Of a DNA stretch of 64,000 nt, positions 35,638 through 45,629 are shown one piece after another. The DNA lies in the NCBI RefSeq assembly GCF_000506985.1, contig NZ_KI650979.1, forward strand, positions 1,426,710 to 1,490,709. Direction: 5' to 3'. Positions within the stretch are counted from its first letter, which is position 1. Each line of letters starts with the position of its first letter. Made by a program: the position numbers and the translations under genes. The notes under the pieces were generated by a model. That model had not been told where the DNA came from. It searched no databases and saw only the letters and a list, made by a program, of their open reading frames with translations. Origin of the DNA: Advenella kashmirensis W13003 (GTDB taxonomy: Bacteria; Pseudomonadota; Gammaproteobacteria; Burkholderiales; Burkholderiaceae_B).

Positions 35638-36185
35638 TTGACTTCCTCCTGCGGGATTACGGAGGTATCGTCACTGGCATATTTGAGCGCTTCTTCGGCT
35701 TCGTCGCCCAGCAACTGGGCACGGCGACCGCGCAGCATGTCAAGCAGGACTTCGGCGAAACGGATAAACAGCAGGACATAACCTATCGGCAGTACCAGTC
35801 TGGGAATCCATTGCGGGACAGGCATGTCCTGGGCCAGAATGCCAATGGTGTACATCTTGTCTACGTATATCCAGGCACCGTAAAACACGATGGTGGTATA
35901 CACAAGACACAGCAGGCAGGCAATGATGCCTGCAATGTGGGCAGCTTTTTTGGGGAGGGCCTTGACCAGTGCATCCACGCCGATGTGTGCATTTACGCGA
36001 ACGCCGTAGGACAGGCCAAGGAAAATGAGTCCGCCGAATATGAACATGGCCAGCTCCAGCGCCCAGGTAAAACTGTAATTAAATACATAGCGCGCCACGA
36101 CCTGCGCGAAGGTAATCAGCGTCATGGCGGCAAGCAGGAAGGAGATCAGTCCTTCTTCGAGCCGATGAAACCAGCGAATGTTCAT
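35634..36185 (-). CDS. dctQ: TRAP transporter small permease (DctQ)
   Basis: A 183-residue subunit with four membrane helices: FHRLEEGLISFLLAAMTLITFAQVVARYVFNYSFTWALELAMFIFGGLIFLG, then IAGIIACLLCLVYTTIVFYGAWIYVDKMYTIG and PRLVLPIGYVLLFIRFAEVL. The acidic C-terminal tail is cytoplasmic. AAAGGAG precedes the ATG. Co-transcribed with dctM and dctP. Confidence 0.92.
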   Translation of the reverse strand: MNIRWFHRLEEGLISFLLAAMTLITFAQVVARYVFNYSFTWALELAMFIFGGLIFLGLSYGVRVNAHIGVDALVKALPKKAAHIAGIIACLLCLVYTTIVFYGAWIYVDKMYTIGILAQDMPVPQWIPRLVLPIGYVLLFIRFAEVLLDMLRGRRAQLLGDEAEEALKYASDDTSVIPQEEVK

Positions 36186-36294
36186 GGGTGATACTCCTTT
36201 GGGTCAGCAAAACCTGTCCATGCGGGACCAGCGCATGCCGTCCGCCAGGCCGGTACGGGGCTGGCGGACGGTCAATGCAAAAGGCATGTACAAC

Positions 36295-37368
<1,074 letters not shown>

Positions 37369-37570
37369 TCAATATACTACATTCAGTCAATCAAATAGAA
37401 TTGATAAAAACACTTACGGGTTTGTCATCGTGCTGCAGTGCGATGATTGCAGGATACGGGCTGCAGTAATCTTTCAGCCGGCAGTTTTCAATTGAAATCT
37501 CATTTGAATTGGTTTTGTTGTAAGTTTCAGTCGGTTGAAAGAAACGTTAAAACATATGAAAAGGCAATTT

Positions 37571-40363
37571 ATGAGTCAGCTTAATCCGTCAAGACGACTT
37601 TTTCTGAAAAAATCGGTGGTAGCGGGCATTACCGTGTATCTGGCGCCACTCAACAGCAGGGCGTACAGCGCCCTGTTCGAAGAAAAAATTTTGCAAACCC
37701 CGATCTGGAACCCGGACACCGGAAGAATTCGCCACCGGATCGATGCCAAGTCAAAAGCGCTTGGCAAGAAAGTATTTGCCTACGATATCCGCGCAACGGA
37801 TATGCCGCACTGGCCACAAAAACAGGCCCACGCTTTTATTCTGCGCGCGACGCAGGCAGACCGCATATTCAAGGGAATCGATCTGTCGCGCCTGGGCGAG
37901 GACCTCAAACCCGACCGTCTGGTGACAGCCGAAGATCTGGCCAAAGACGGTATTGCTTTTCCCGAATTCTATGGCGAAGACATGCTGCTGCCCGTGGGGA
38001 AAACGCCAGCCTATCTCGGGCACGCGGTCGCGGTGCTCATCTATCATGATTTTGCTCGTTTTCGGTTCGCAAAAAATGCGATCCAGTTCCATCCGGAGGC
38101 CATCCGCTACGGTGAGAAAACCGGGCCGCTTGAGCGAGACCCGTGGGCATCGTTCCGCTATGTGCGTGTCGGCGGCGAAGATCCTTACGCTGAGGACGTC
38201 TTTTCCAGCCTGAAGGATATGCCTATCTTTCCGGCCGGCTTGCGCAAGCGTTTGCCGGTATGGCCTGAGGCGCGCGAAGGCGGCAAGCTGGATGAGGAAG
38301 GCATGTTTTATGCCCAGCAGCTTGACAGCGCAATCAAAAAACCGTCAGATGAGATGGAAGTGCTGATCGCAGACTACTTCTCTCAATCAGTGGATACGTC
38401 CGCCATGGAAGCGGACAATACCAATGGCTGGTTCGACCAGGCGTCGGAGACGCTGCATATGGTCATCCCGACTCAGTCTCCTCCTGAGCTGGCCGCAGAG
38501 ATTCCCAAAATGCTGGCCAAAATGAATCCGGCCATCAAACGACTGATCATGCATCCCTGTTATACCGTGGGATACGGGTCCAAAGACCATAGCAGCTTTC
38601 CCTTTGTGGGCACAATGGTGGCCATGTATGGCGGGGGCCTTCCTGTCAGGCTTGCCAACGACCGGTATGAGCATTTTCAAACGTCTATCAAGCGCCATGC
38701 ATTCGATATTTCATATTCGATGGCAGTGAATAAGTCGACAGGAAAAATTGATATTTTCCGCGGCTATATGACGGGCAACGGAGGCGGACGATGCAACTTT
38801 ACACCGTCCGTCGTGATGGTGGCCGCCACCGCAGCTCAGTCGATCTACTACATTCCAAAGAGCGACTTTGCTTCCGTAGGTCTGGCGACACGCGCCATTG
38901 ACGCCGGTTCGGCACGCGGCTATGGCACCTTGCAGAGCATGGCAGCGACGGAAATGATGATGGATGAAATGGCAGCGCGACTTAAGCTTGATCCCATCGA
39001 TTTTCGCAAACGCAATGTGCTCAAATCGGGCATGAAAAACACCCAGGGCGCGATTCCTGCCGGGGCTATCCGCGCCGATGAGATTCTGGATTTGGCGGCG
39101 AAACATGAAATGTGGACAGCGCGCGCGCAGCGCAAGGCGGAATTTGAAAAACAGCATCCGGGCAAACGCTATGGCGTCGGATTTGCCTGTGTGCAGAAAG
39201 ATTTCGGCACCGGAGCGGAAACGTCCTTTGCCCGCGTGGAGTTTACCGCTGACGGCAAAGTGGTGCTCAGGCACAGCGGCGCCGAAATGGGCACCGGCAT
39301 GACTACGTCACAGGCGGTTGTCTGTGCCCAGTGGATGGGCCGGCCCGCCGATGAGTCGCATTTTTCATTCACTGACTGGGATATGCTGCCCATGGTGGCC
39401 ACAGCCGATCCATATATGATGTCACAGGAAGACCAGGACCGACTGTCGGCTGATCCGTTCTGGAGTCCTTCTTATTGCTCGCCTTCCAGCGCCAGCAATT
39501 CTGCGTTTTATTTCTCGCATACAACGCGTGAAGCATCACGTTTGCTGTTTGAGCATGGGTTATGGCCAGCAGCCCTGGAGATCTGGAAGTCCGGCATCGG
39601 CGGCGGCCAGGCCGCGCCGCTGGTCGTGCGAATGGAAGATGCGCGCTGGGTTCCCGAGGGCCTGACCGCCGCAGGTATGCAGATTCTGCCATTTGTGTCT
39701 TTGGCCAAAAAAGCGCATGAGATGGGCTTGGTCACAGGCGTGGTCGTGCACAGTTTCAATCGCTGGCAATGGGCAGAAGCGGATTTCACATTGGATGGGC
39801 GGCAACAGCGCCTTCCCATCGATGGCCTTTCGCTGCGCAAGGGAAGTAGCGAGGCATACGAAGCCATTGCGCGGGATCGTGTTTACTATCCGCCGATGCA
39901 GCGCAATAACGCGGCCGTGACCTACTACAGCGCGATCGGAACGCTGGTGGAACTGGCGGTGGATACCGGCACGGGTGCGGTTGAACTGATGGATCACCAT
40001 TCCTTTCTTGAGTGCGGCAATCTGATTGTGCCCGAACTGGTGTCGGGGCAGTTGCAGGGCGGCCTTGCCATGGGAATTGGTCATGCCCTGCATGAATATT
40101 TACCTCTGTATGAAGATGGCCCGGGTGATGGCACCTGGAATTTCAATCGCTATCAGGTACCACGTGCCAGTGATGTCGCAGTCTGGAAACAGACGGGCGA
40201 TATTCTGCCGCCGCTATCGGAGACCGATCCGCCAAAAGGTATGGCCGAAGTCGTCATGATCCCGGTTGTGGCAGCCGTCATCAATGCCATTGCCCATGCG
40301 ACCGGACATTATTTCCGTGAACTGCCGGTTCGCGCCGAAAATATTAAAGAGGTATTTCAATGA
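37571..40363 (+). CDS. Molybdopterin hydroxylase large subunit (xanthine-oxidase family, Tat-exported)
   Basis: A 930-residue large subunit. It has a twin-arginine signal (SRRLFLKKSVVAG at residues 7-19), placing the enzyme in the periplasm, as in the isoquinoline 1-oxidoreductase/membrane aldehyde-dehydrogenase branch. Cofactor-binding segments include GYMTGNGGGRCNF, DAGSARGYGTLQSMAATEMMMDEMAARLKLDPIDFRKRN, HSGAEMGTGMTTSQAVV and LVSGQLQGGLAMGIGHALHE. The expected catalytic Glu is in GMAEVVMIPVVAAVINA. Start ATG 37571 has AAGG 6 bp upstream; 37556 and 37535 are possible. With the 2Fe-2S subunit and a triheme cytochrome it would hydroxylate an aldehyde or N-heterocycle and pass electrons to the respiratory chain. 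Confidence 0.85.
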   Translation: MSQLNPSRRLFLKKSVVAGITVYLAPLNSRAYSALFEEKILQTPIWNPDTGRIRHRIDAKSKALGKKVFAYDIRATDMPHWPQKQAHAFILRATQADRIFKGIDLSRLGEDLKPDRLVTAEDLAKDGIAFPEFYGEDMLLPVGKTPAYLGHAVAVLIYHDFARFRFAKNAIQFHPEAIRYGEKTGPLERDPWASFRYVRVGGEDPYAEDVFSSLKDMPIFPAGLRKRLPVWPEAREGGKLDEEGMFYAQQLDSAIKKPSDEMEVLIADYFSQSVDTSAMEADNTNGWFDQASETLHMVIPTQSPPELAAEIPKMLAKMNPAIKRLIMHPCYTVGYGSKDHSSFPFVGTMVAMYGGGLPVRLANDRYEHFQTSIKRHAFDISYSMAVNKSTGKIDIFRGYMTGNGGGRCNFTPSVVMVAATAAQSIYYIPKSDFASVGLATRAIDAGSARGYGTLQSMAATEMMMDEMAARLKLDPIDFRKRNVLKSGMKNTQGAIPAGAIRADEILDLAAKHEMWTARAQRKAEFEKQHPGKRYGVGFACVQKDFGTGAETSFARVEFTADGKVVLRHSGAEMGTGMTTSQAVVCAQWMGRPADESHFSFTDWDMLPMVATADPYMMSQEDQDRLSADPFWSPSYCSPSSASNSAFYFSHTTREASRLLFEHGLWPAALEIWKSGIGGGQAAPLVVRMEDARWVPEGLTAAGMQILPFVSLAKKAHEMGLVTGVVVHSFNRWQWAEADFTLDGRQQRLPIDGLSLRKGSSEAYEAIARDRVYYPPMQRNNAAVTYYSAIGTLVELAVDTGTGAVELMDHHSFLECGNLIVPELVSGQLQGGLAMGIGHALHEYLPLYEDGPGDGTWNFNRYQVPRASDVAVWKQTGDILPPLSETDPPKGMAEVVMIPVVAAVINAIAHATGHYFRELPVRAENIKEVFQ

Positions 40364-40914
40364 CCATCACGACTAAACCCATTACCCTGACCATCAATGG
40401 CAAGAAACAGGGACCCATCGACGTGCCCGAAGGGCTGATGATGATTGATTTTCTGCATGAATACGTGCACCTGACTGGTTCGCGACTCGGCTGTGGCCAG
40501 GGCGTATGCCACGCCTGTGTGGTAATTGAGGACGAAGCGGACGGCGGCAGTCACGAAACCCGCACCTGTATCACCGGTGCGCATTACTTTGACGGCAAAA
40601 CCATTCGGACCGTTGAAGGACATGCCACCGTCAATGATAAAGGTGAAGAGACGCCTTCTGCCGTACAGCAGGCGTTCATGGATCATTACAGCTTTCAGTG
40701 TGGCTACTGCACGCCCGGGTTTGTCAATGCCGCCACCGTATTTATCGAGGGACTCAAGCGCAAGCCGATTGCCCGTGACGAACTGGAAGACGCGATACTG
40801 AAGGCCATGAACAATCACATTTGTCGTTGCACTGGCTACGTTAGGTACTACGAAGCGGTGCGCGATGTTGTGCTCAAAACACCGGGTCTGATCAAGGAGA
40901 CGGCAAATGGCTAA
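40360..40914 (+). CDS. 2Fe-2S subunit of the molybdenum hydroxylase
   Basis: A 184-residue iron-sulfur subunit with both [2Fe-2S] clusters: plant-type C45/C50/C53/C70 (GCGQGVCHAC ... TC) and the C-terminal C114/C117/C155/C157 (QCGYC ... CRC). It carries electrons from the molybdenum site to the cytochrome c. No signal peptide of its own is seen, so it is probably carried across the membrane with the Tat-bearing large subunit. Starts inside the stop codon of the large subunit (ATGA) and overlaps the cytochrome gene by 8 bp. Confidence 0.92.
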   Translation: MTITTKPITLTINGKKQGPIDVPEGLMMIDFLHEYVHLTGSRLGCGQGVCHACVVIEDEADGGSHETRTCITGAHYFDGKTIRTVEGHATVNDKGEETPSAVQQAFMDHYSFQCGYCTPGFVNAATVFIEGLKRKPIARDELEDAILKAMNNHICRCTGYVRYYEAVRDVVLKTPGLIKETANG

Positions 40915-42157
40915 AAGACGTATCCTGCCGGCCTTGTCGATACTGGTGATTCTTCTGCTGATTATCGTAGCGATATTATGGTGGCGTGAGCACCGCAGCA
41001 ATGACAATCCCGTGCAGAAAGTGACAGCAACCGACGAACAGATCGAGCGCGGCCGCTACGCCGCCAGGGCAGCCGACTGTGCCGCGTGTCATACGGTCGA
41101 GGGTGGTGGCCTGTTTGCAGGCGGCTTCCCCATGGAAACCCCTTTCGGCACGGTGCATGGCAGCAATATTACACCGTCAGCCGATTATGGCATCGGCCGA
41201 TGGACTGCCGAGGATTTCCGCCGGGGAGTAAGGGACGGTGTGACGCCCACAGGCCGCCATCTATACCCGGCCATGCCCTACAACTCCTATCATCTCATGA
41301 GCGATCAGGATCTGGACGACATCTATGCCTATTTGATGACCCGTCCAGCCATTGACGTTCCGACGCCTGAAAACAGCCTTCCGTTTCCGTTCAATCAGCG
41401 TTTTCTGATGATTGGGTGGAATCTGCTGTTCCAGAACACAGATCCGTTACCGGCAGTCTCCAAGGGTGATTCCGAGCTGTGGGTGCGCGGACGTTATCTC
41501 ACCGATGTTATGGGACATTGCGCCGAGTGCCATACACCGCGCGGGATGTTCGGCCAGATGGATCTGGACAAGCAGCTTGAGGGCGGCACGCTGGGGCGTT
41601 TCAAGGCTGCAGATATTACACCTGACGGTCTGGCCGAACGCGGCTGGACGCCGGAAGACCTGAGCCGTTTCCTGGCCACCGGCAACGCACCGCAGGGGTC
41701 CGCCTTCAGTGAAATGCACATGGTCGTTGCCCTGAGCACGCAGTATCTGAACAAGAACGATCTGAAAGCGATGACAACCTATTTGATGGGGGATCAGCCG
41801 CCTGCCGCGAAAAAAGTAGCCATTCAGCCGGGTGGCGAGCAGGGCAGAGCGCATTATCTGAACCTGTGTGCCGGTTGTCACGGCGTCTCGGGCGAGGGCA
41901 AGCCCAATGTTGCACCGGCAATGGCAGGCAACGCGACCATCCGTCAGCCCGACGCCGTTAATCTGATTGCCTCTGTTCTTGATGGTTTGCCGGAACAGTC
42001 GTTTCCGGGTACGGGCCACATGCAAAGCATGCCTGGTTTTGCCGGCAAGATGAATGATGAGCAAATGGCTGATCTGGTCAATTACACGCGCACCACATGG
42101 GGGGGCTTGCCGGGAGATATCAAGCCCGGACAGATCGCAGAGTTGCGGGGGCATTAA
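40907..42157 (+). CDS. Membrane-anchored triheme cytochrome c
   Basis: A 416-residue periplasmic cytochrome anchored by an N-terminal helix (residues 6-26, LPALSILVILLLIIVAILWW). Three haem motifs: CAACH at 58-62, CAECH at 205-209 and CAGCH at 321-325. This is the usual third component of periplasmic aldehyde or N-heterocycle dehydrogenases. In Pseudomonas NicB, as I recall it, the equivalent haem domains are fused to the large subunit; here they are a separate gene. Last gene of the set. Confidence 0.92.
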   Translation: MAKRRILPALSILVILLLIIVAILWWREHRSNDNPVQKVTATDEQIERGRYAARAADCAACHTVEGGGLFAGGFPMETPFGTVHGSNITPSADYGIGRWTAEDFRRGVRDGVTPTGRHLYPAMPYNSYHLMSDQDLDDIYAYLMTRPAIDVPTPENSLPFPFNQRFLMIGWNLLFQNTDPLPAVSKGDSELWVRGRYLTDVMGHCAECHTPRGMFGQMDLDKQLEGGTLGRFKAADITPDGLAERGWTPEDLSRFLATGNAPQGSAFSEMHMVVALSTQYLNKNDLKAMTTYLMGDQPPAAKKVAIQPGGEQGRAHYLNLCAGCHGVSGEGKPNVAPAMAGNATIRQPDAVNLIASVLDGLPEQSFPGTGHMQSMPGFAGKMNDEQMADLVNYTRTTWGGLPGDIKPGQIAELRGH

Positions 42158-42341
42158 TCACCTTGCAATGCAGGTGCAGCTCACACCGCCGTTTTGAATT
42201 CTCACAGGTATACCGCTGCCGGCTCCAGTACACAATAAAAACAGGGCCGGCGGCGGATTTCGCCTTTTATTTTTCCGCTTCTGACAATTAGAAAGTTGCA
42301 ACCGCATCTACTTGGTGCGCGCCTGTTTTTATGAAAACAAA

Positions 42342-42353
42342 AATGTATACATT
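42342..42353. promoter_or_regulatory. Probable GntR/FCD-type operator
   Basis: AATGTATACATT is a perfect 12-bp palindrome of the TGTATACA type bound by many FadR-subfamily regulators. It lies 4 bp before the -35 element of the promoter in front of the CoA-transferase gene. A related site, ATTGTAGACAAT, precedes the GntR-type gene at 48110-48799. Confidence 0.6.
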
Positions 42354-42357
42354 ATTG

Positions 42358-42387
42358 TTGACGTTATGTTGGTGCCCTATATATAAT
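42358..42387 (+). promoter_or_regulatory. Sigma-70 promoter for the CoA-transferase/carboxylase operon
   Basis: TTGACG (42358-42363), an 18-bp spacer and TATAAT (42382-42387), 67 bp before the CoA-transferase start codon. The GntR-type palindrome sits immediately upstream. Confidence 0.7.
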
Positions 42388-42454
42388 CAAATCAAAGGCC
42401 AATCCGGACGGGGACAAAGCAGTTGGGGCCGCCACATTCATTGAAAGGGACGAA

Positions 42455-43723
42455 ATGCACAACAGCAACAGTCAGCGTGTAACCGATAACGGTGGAAAAG
42501 GGCCACTGGCGGGTTATCGCGTCATTGAACTCGGCTCCACGGTAGCGGGTCCTTTCTGCGCGCGCCTGTTGGCAGACTTTGGCGCTGAAGTGATCAAGGT
42601 TGAGCAAAAAGAAGGCGATGCCGTACGCTCCATGGGCAGCCACAAGAACGGGCGTTCCCTTTATGGTGCGTCCATTCTGAGAAACAAAAAAAATATATCC
42701 ATTGATCTTCGCCAGAGCAAAGGCCGGGATCTTGTCCGCACCCTGTGTGAGCGGGCCGATATCGTGATTGAAAATTTCAAGCCGGGCAAGCTGGAGCAAT
42801 GGGGGCTGGATTATGACAGTCTGGCGGCGGTAAATCCTGGCCTAATCCTGGTTCGCATCAGCGGATATGGGCAGGACGGACCCTACAGCCGCCGTCCGGG
42901 GTATGGCGTAGTTTGCGAAGCTTTCAGCGGACTGCGTGAAATAACCGGCGACCCTGACAGGGCGCCGGCCCGTGTTGCCGTTTCCGTAACCGATTACATC
43001 ACCGGCTTATATGCCGCCTTCGGTGCGGTCATGGCGGCCATCGACAGGAACCGTACCGGTAAAGGGCAAGTGGTCGATGCGGCACTCTATGAGGCGGCAT
43101 TCAGTTTCATGGAGCCGCATATTCCTGCCTACCAGCAATTGGGCCTGATTGCCACGCGCTGCGGCTCGCGCTTGCCGGGACATACGCCCAATTCGCTCTA
43201 CTCGACGTCCGACGGTCGCTACATTCATATTACCGCCGGTTCACAAAGTATTTATAAGCGTCTGGTTGCAGTAATGGAGCGGGAAGATCTGCTGAGTGAC
43301 CCGCGCTTCGCCGACCCCCAGGGGCGCGCGCAGAATGAAGACCTGATGGATGAAATCGTAGGGGAATGGACGGCGGCGCATGACCTGGAGACACTGGAGA
43401 AAAAACTCGGGCAAGCCGAAGTGCCCGCGTCCAGAATATTCAACATCAAGGATATTTTCGATGATCCGCATTACAGGGCCCGGGACATGATTATTTCTCC
43501 CGAAGATCCGTCGCTTGGCCCGGTCGCTATGGCAAATGTAATACCACGAATGTCCAGGACCCCCGGTTCTGTGCAGTGGCCGGGACGCGACATCGGACAG
43601 GATACCGAAACCGTGCTTTCCCAAGTAGCCGGGCTGAGCCCGGAACAAATCAGTGAACTGTCCGGACTGGACATCATTCACAGTAAAAAAGAGGCGGGCA
43701 GCGCAGGCAGATCAACATCTTAA
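42455..43723 (+). CDS. CaiB/BaiF-family CoA-transferase
   Basis: A 422-residue class III CoA-transferase that would move CoA from a donor thioester to a carboxylic acid. It shows PLAGYRVIELGSTVAGPFCARLLADFGAEVIKVE, SIDLRQSKGRDLVRTLCERADIVIENFKPGKLEQWGLDY and the catalytic Asp180 (SVTDYITG). GTGKGQVVDAALYEAAFSFM is also standard. AAGGGA precedes the ATG. It heads an operon with biotin-dependent carboxylase genes, so its product thioester is probably the carboxylase substrate. Confidence 0.87.
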   Translation: MHNSNSQRVTDNGGKGPLAGYRVIELGSTVAGPFCARLLADFGAEVIKVEQKEGDAVRSMGSHKNGRSLYGASILRNKKNISIDLRQSKGRDLVRTLCERADIVIENFKPGKLEQWGLDYDSLAAVNPGLILVRISGYGQDGPYSRRPGYGVVCEAFSGLREITGDPDRAPARVAVSVTDYITGLYAAFGAVMAAIDRNRTGKGQVVDAALYEAAFSFMEPHIPAYQQLGLIATRCGSRLPGHTPNSLYSTSDGRYIHITAGSQSIYKRLVAVMEREDLLSDPRFADPQGRAQNEDLMDEIVGEWTAAHDLETLEKKLGQAEVPASRIFNIKDIFDDPHYRARDMIISPEDPSLGPVAMANVIPRMSRTPGSVQWPGRDIGQDTETVLSQVAGLSPEQISELSGLDIIHSKKEAGSAGRSTS

Positions 43724-43767
43724 ATTCTGCCCCCAGCCCCGCATGTACATAACAGGAGACGATCAGA

Positions 43768-43989
43768 ATGTCAGAAATTGAAATCAACTCGCCCGTTACA
43801 GGAACAGTGTGGAAAGTGGAACGAGCCGTGGGTGATCAGGTCCGGGAGGGTGATGTCATCATGATTCTGGAATCCATGAAAATGGAAATTCCGGTTGAAG
43901 CGGAAACGAGCGGTACGCTGGAAAGAATAGACGTGGTGCCAGAAGATTCCGTGAACGAGGGCCAACGACTTTGCGTGGTCAAATCATGA
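43768..43989 (+). CDS. Biotin carboxyl carrier protein (stand-alone)
   Basis: A 73-residue biotinyl domain: INSPVTGTVWKVERAVGDQVREGDVIMILESMKMEIPVEAE, with the biotin-accepting Lys38 in ESMKMEI. It is just the bare carrier domain, without the Pro/Ala linker of AccB. A carrier this short is found in some three-subunit acyl-CoA carboxylases. It overlaps the start region of the carboxyltransferase gene. Confidence 0.92.
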   Translation: MSEIEINSPVTGTVWKVERAVGDQVREGDVIMILESMKMEIPVEAETSGTLERIDVVPEDSVNEGQRLCVVKS

Positions 43990-44018
43990 AAAACTCATCG
44001 CCCGTGAAGGAGGAAAAC

Positions 44019-45590
44019 ATGGATGACCGTCAAGATACCGTATTTCCGGAATTGTCGTTTCGCCAGGCTGAGTCTAAAAAAATGGGCGGCCCTGCAGCGA
44101 TTGCGCGTCAACACGAAGCAGGTCGGCTGACCATACGCGAACGTATCGATAAACTGGTCGACCAGGACAGTTTTCGCGAGGTCGGCGCGCTTGCCGGGAC
44201 CGGCAGCTATGACGCCGATAATCGTCTTGTTTCGGTTACACCGGCACCGTATGTCGCGGGATTGGCCAAAATAGACGGTCGGCCGGTCGCGCTGGGGGGT
44301 GAAGACTTTACGGTGCGTGGCGGAACGACTTTTGGAAGTACGCGCAGAAAAGGGGGGCAAGGCGGATTCATCGAAGATCTGGCATTTCATTATCGCATCC
44401 CGCTGGTCAATCTTATCGATGGGGCTGGCGGCAGCGTGACGTCGATTAAAAGACGTGGTCACAGTGTTTTCCCTGGCGTGCACGGCTTTGAGCGCTCGGT
44501 TGAGTTGCTGGGCATGGTGCCGGTCGCCTCGGCCGTCCTTGGAACCGCGGCGGGCGGGCCGGCAGGGCGCGCTATCCTGTCGCATTTTTCAGTGATGGTC
44601 AACAACACCAGTCAGATATTTGCAGCCGGCCCGCCTGTCGTTAAGCGCTCGTTGGGTCAGGTCGTTGAAAAAAATGATCTCGGTGGCACAAAAATAGCAG
44701 TCGATACCGCAGGCACCATCCATAACGCGGCGACTTCGGAGGAGGACGCGATTGGGCAAATCCGCCGTTTTCTGAGCTACATGCCTGCCAATGTGTGGGA
44801 ACTGCCGCCGGTGGAAGAAAGCCTTGATCCGATCGATCGCTGCGATCCTCAACTGGCCACGATTGTGCCGGAAAAACGCACTCAAGCCTACAACATGCAG
44901 CGGCTTGTTCGCATGGTTTGCGACAAGGATTCGTGCTTCGATCTGCAACCGAGCTACGGCAAGTCGGTCATGACGACGCTGGCGCGGCTTGGCGGAAGGC
45001 CGGTCGGCATTATTGCCAATAACCCCATGGTCTACGGCGGCGCAATGGATGTTCATTCTGCCCGAAAACAAATCCATTTCATGGAGCTATGCGACACGTT
45101 TCATATCCCGCTTGTCTTCTTTGTCGATGTGCCCGGCTTTATGGTCGGTTTAAAAGCGGAGCAGGAGGGCACGTTACGGGAAGGAATGCGTGCGGTGTGT
45201 GTAGCCGGAAAATTACGTGTGCCAACTATCACACTTGTGATCAGAAAGTGCTATGGCATGGCAGGAATGGCGACCTGCAATAAAAATGATATTGATCTCA
45301 AGCTCGCCTGGCCTTCTGCCGAATGGGGTTCTTTACCTGTCGAAGGGGGTGTGGCCGCAGCCTTTCGCAAGGATATTATGTCAGCGCCCGATCCCGCCGC
45401 ACGCGAAAGAGAAATTGAAGCGGAACTCAAGCCGTTTGCGAGCCCTTTCAGAACGGCAGAAGCGTTTGCAGTAGAAGATGTCATCGACCCGCGGCAAACC
45501 CGACCCATATTGTGCGAATTCATCGCGCTGGCAGAACAGCGGCTGCGAACAGAAGTAGGCCTTAAGCCTCGATATGGTGTCCAGCCCTGA
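44019..45590 (+). CDS. Acyl-CoA carboxylase carboxyltransferase subunit
   Basis: A 523-residue carboxyltransferase (crotonase-like, PccB/MccB type) that moves CO2 from carboxybiotin to an acyl-CoA. Typical parts are RQHEAGRLTIRERIDKLVDQDSFREVG, GGTFGSTRRKGGQGGFIED-like N-terminal region, GPAGRAILSHFSVMVNN and PLVFFVDVPGFMVGLKAEQEGTLREGMRAV. I choose ATG 44019 because AAGGAGG lies 5 bp upstream; ATG 43986, overlapping the biotin-carrier stop, is a weaker option. The acyl chain specificity is not evident. Confidence 0.88.
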   Translation: MDDRQDTVFPELSFRQAESKKMGGPAAIARQHEAGRLTIRERIDKLVDQDSFREVGALAGTGSYDADNRLVSVTPAPYVAGLAKIDGRPVALGGEDFTVRGGTTFGSTRRKGGQGGFIEDLAFHYRIPLVNLIDGAGGSVTSIKRRGHSVFPGVHGFERSVELLGMVPVASAVLGTAAGGPAGRAILSHFSVMVNNTSQIFAAGPPVVKRSLGQVVEKNDLGGTKIAVDTAGTIHNAATSEEDAIGQIRRFLSYMPANVWELPPVEESLDPIDRCDPQLATIVPEKRTQAYNMQRLVRMVCDKDSCFDLQPSYGKSVMTTLARLGGRPVGIIANNPMVYGGAMDVHSARKQIHFMELCDTFHIPLVFFVDVPGFMVGLKAEQEGTLREGMRAVCVAGKLRVPTITLVIRKCYGMAGMATCNKNDIDLKLAWPSAEWGSLPVEGGVAAAFRKDIMSAPDPAAREREIEAELKPFASPFRTAEAFAVEDVIDPRQTRPILCEFIALAEQRLRTEVGLKPRYGVQP

Positions 45591-45629
45591 TCCTGGCATC
45601 AGCCTGGCTGTAATGATTAAGGATGAAAA

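Noticed and set aside
37571-42157. Naming the molybdenum hydroxylase as nicotinate dehydrogenase NicAB
   Set aside because: Gene order and separate cytochrome differ, and it is not beside the nic genes; the substrate cannot be told from sequence.
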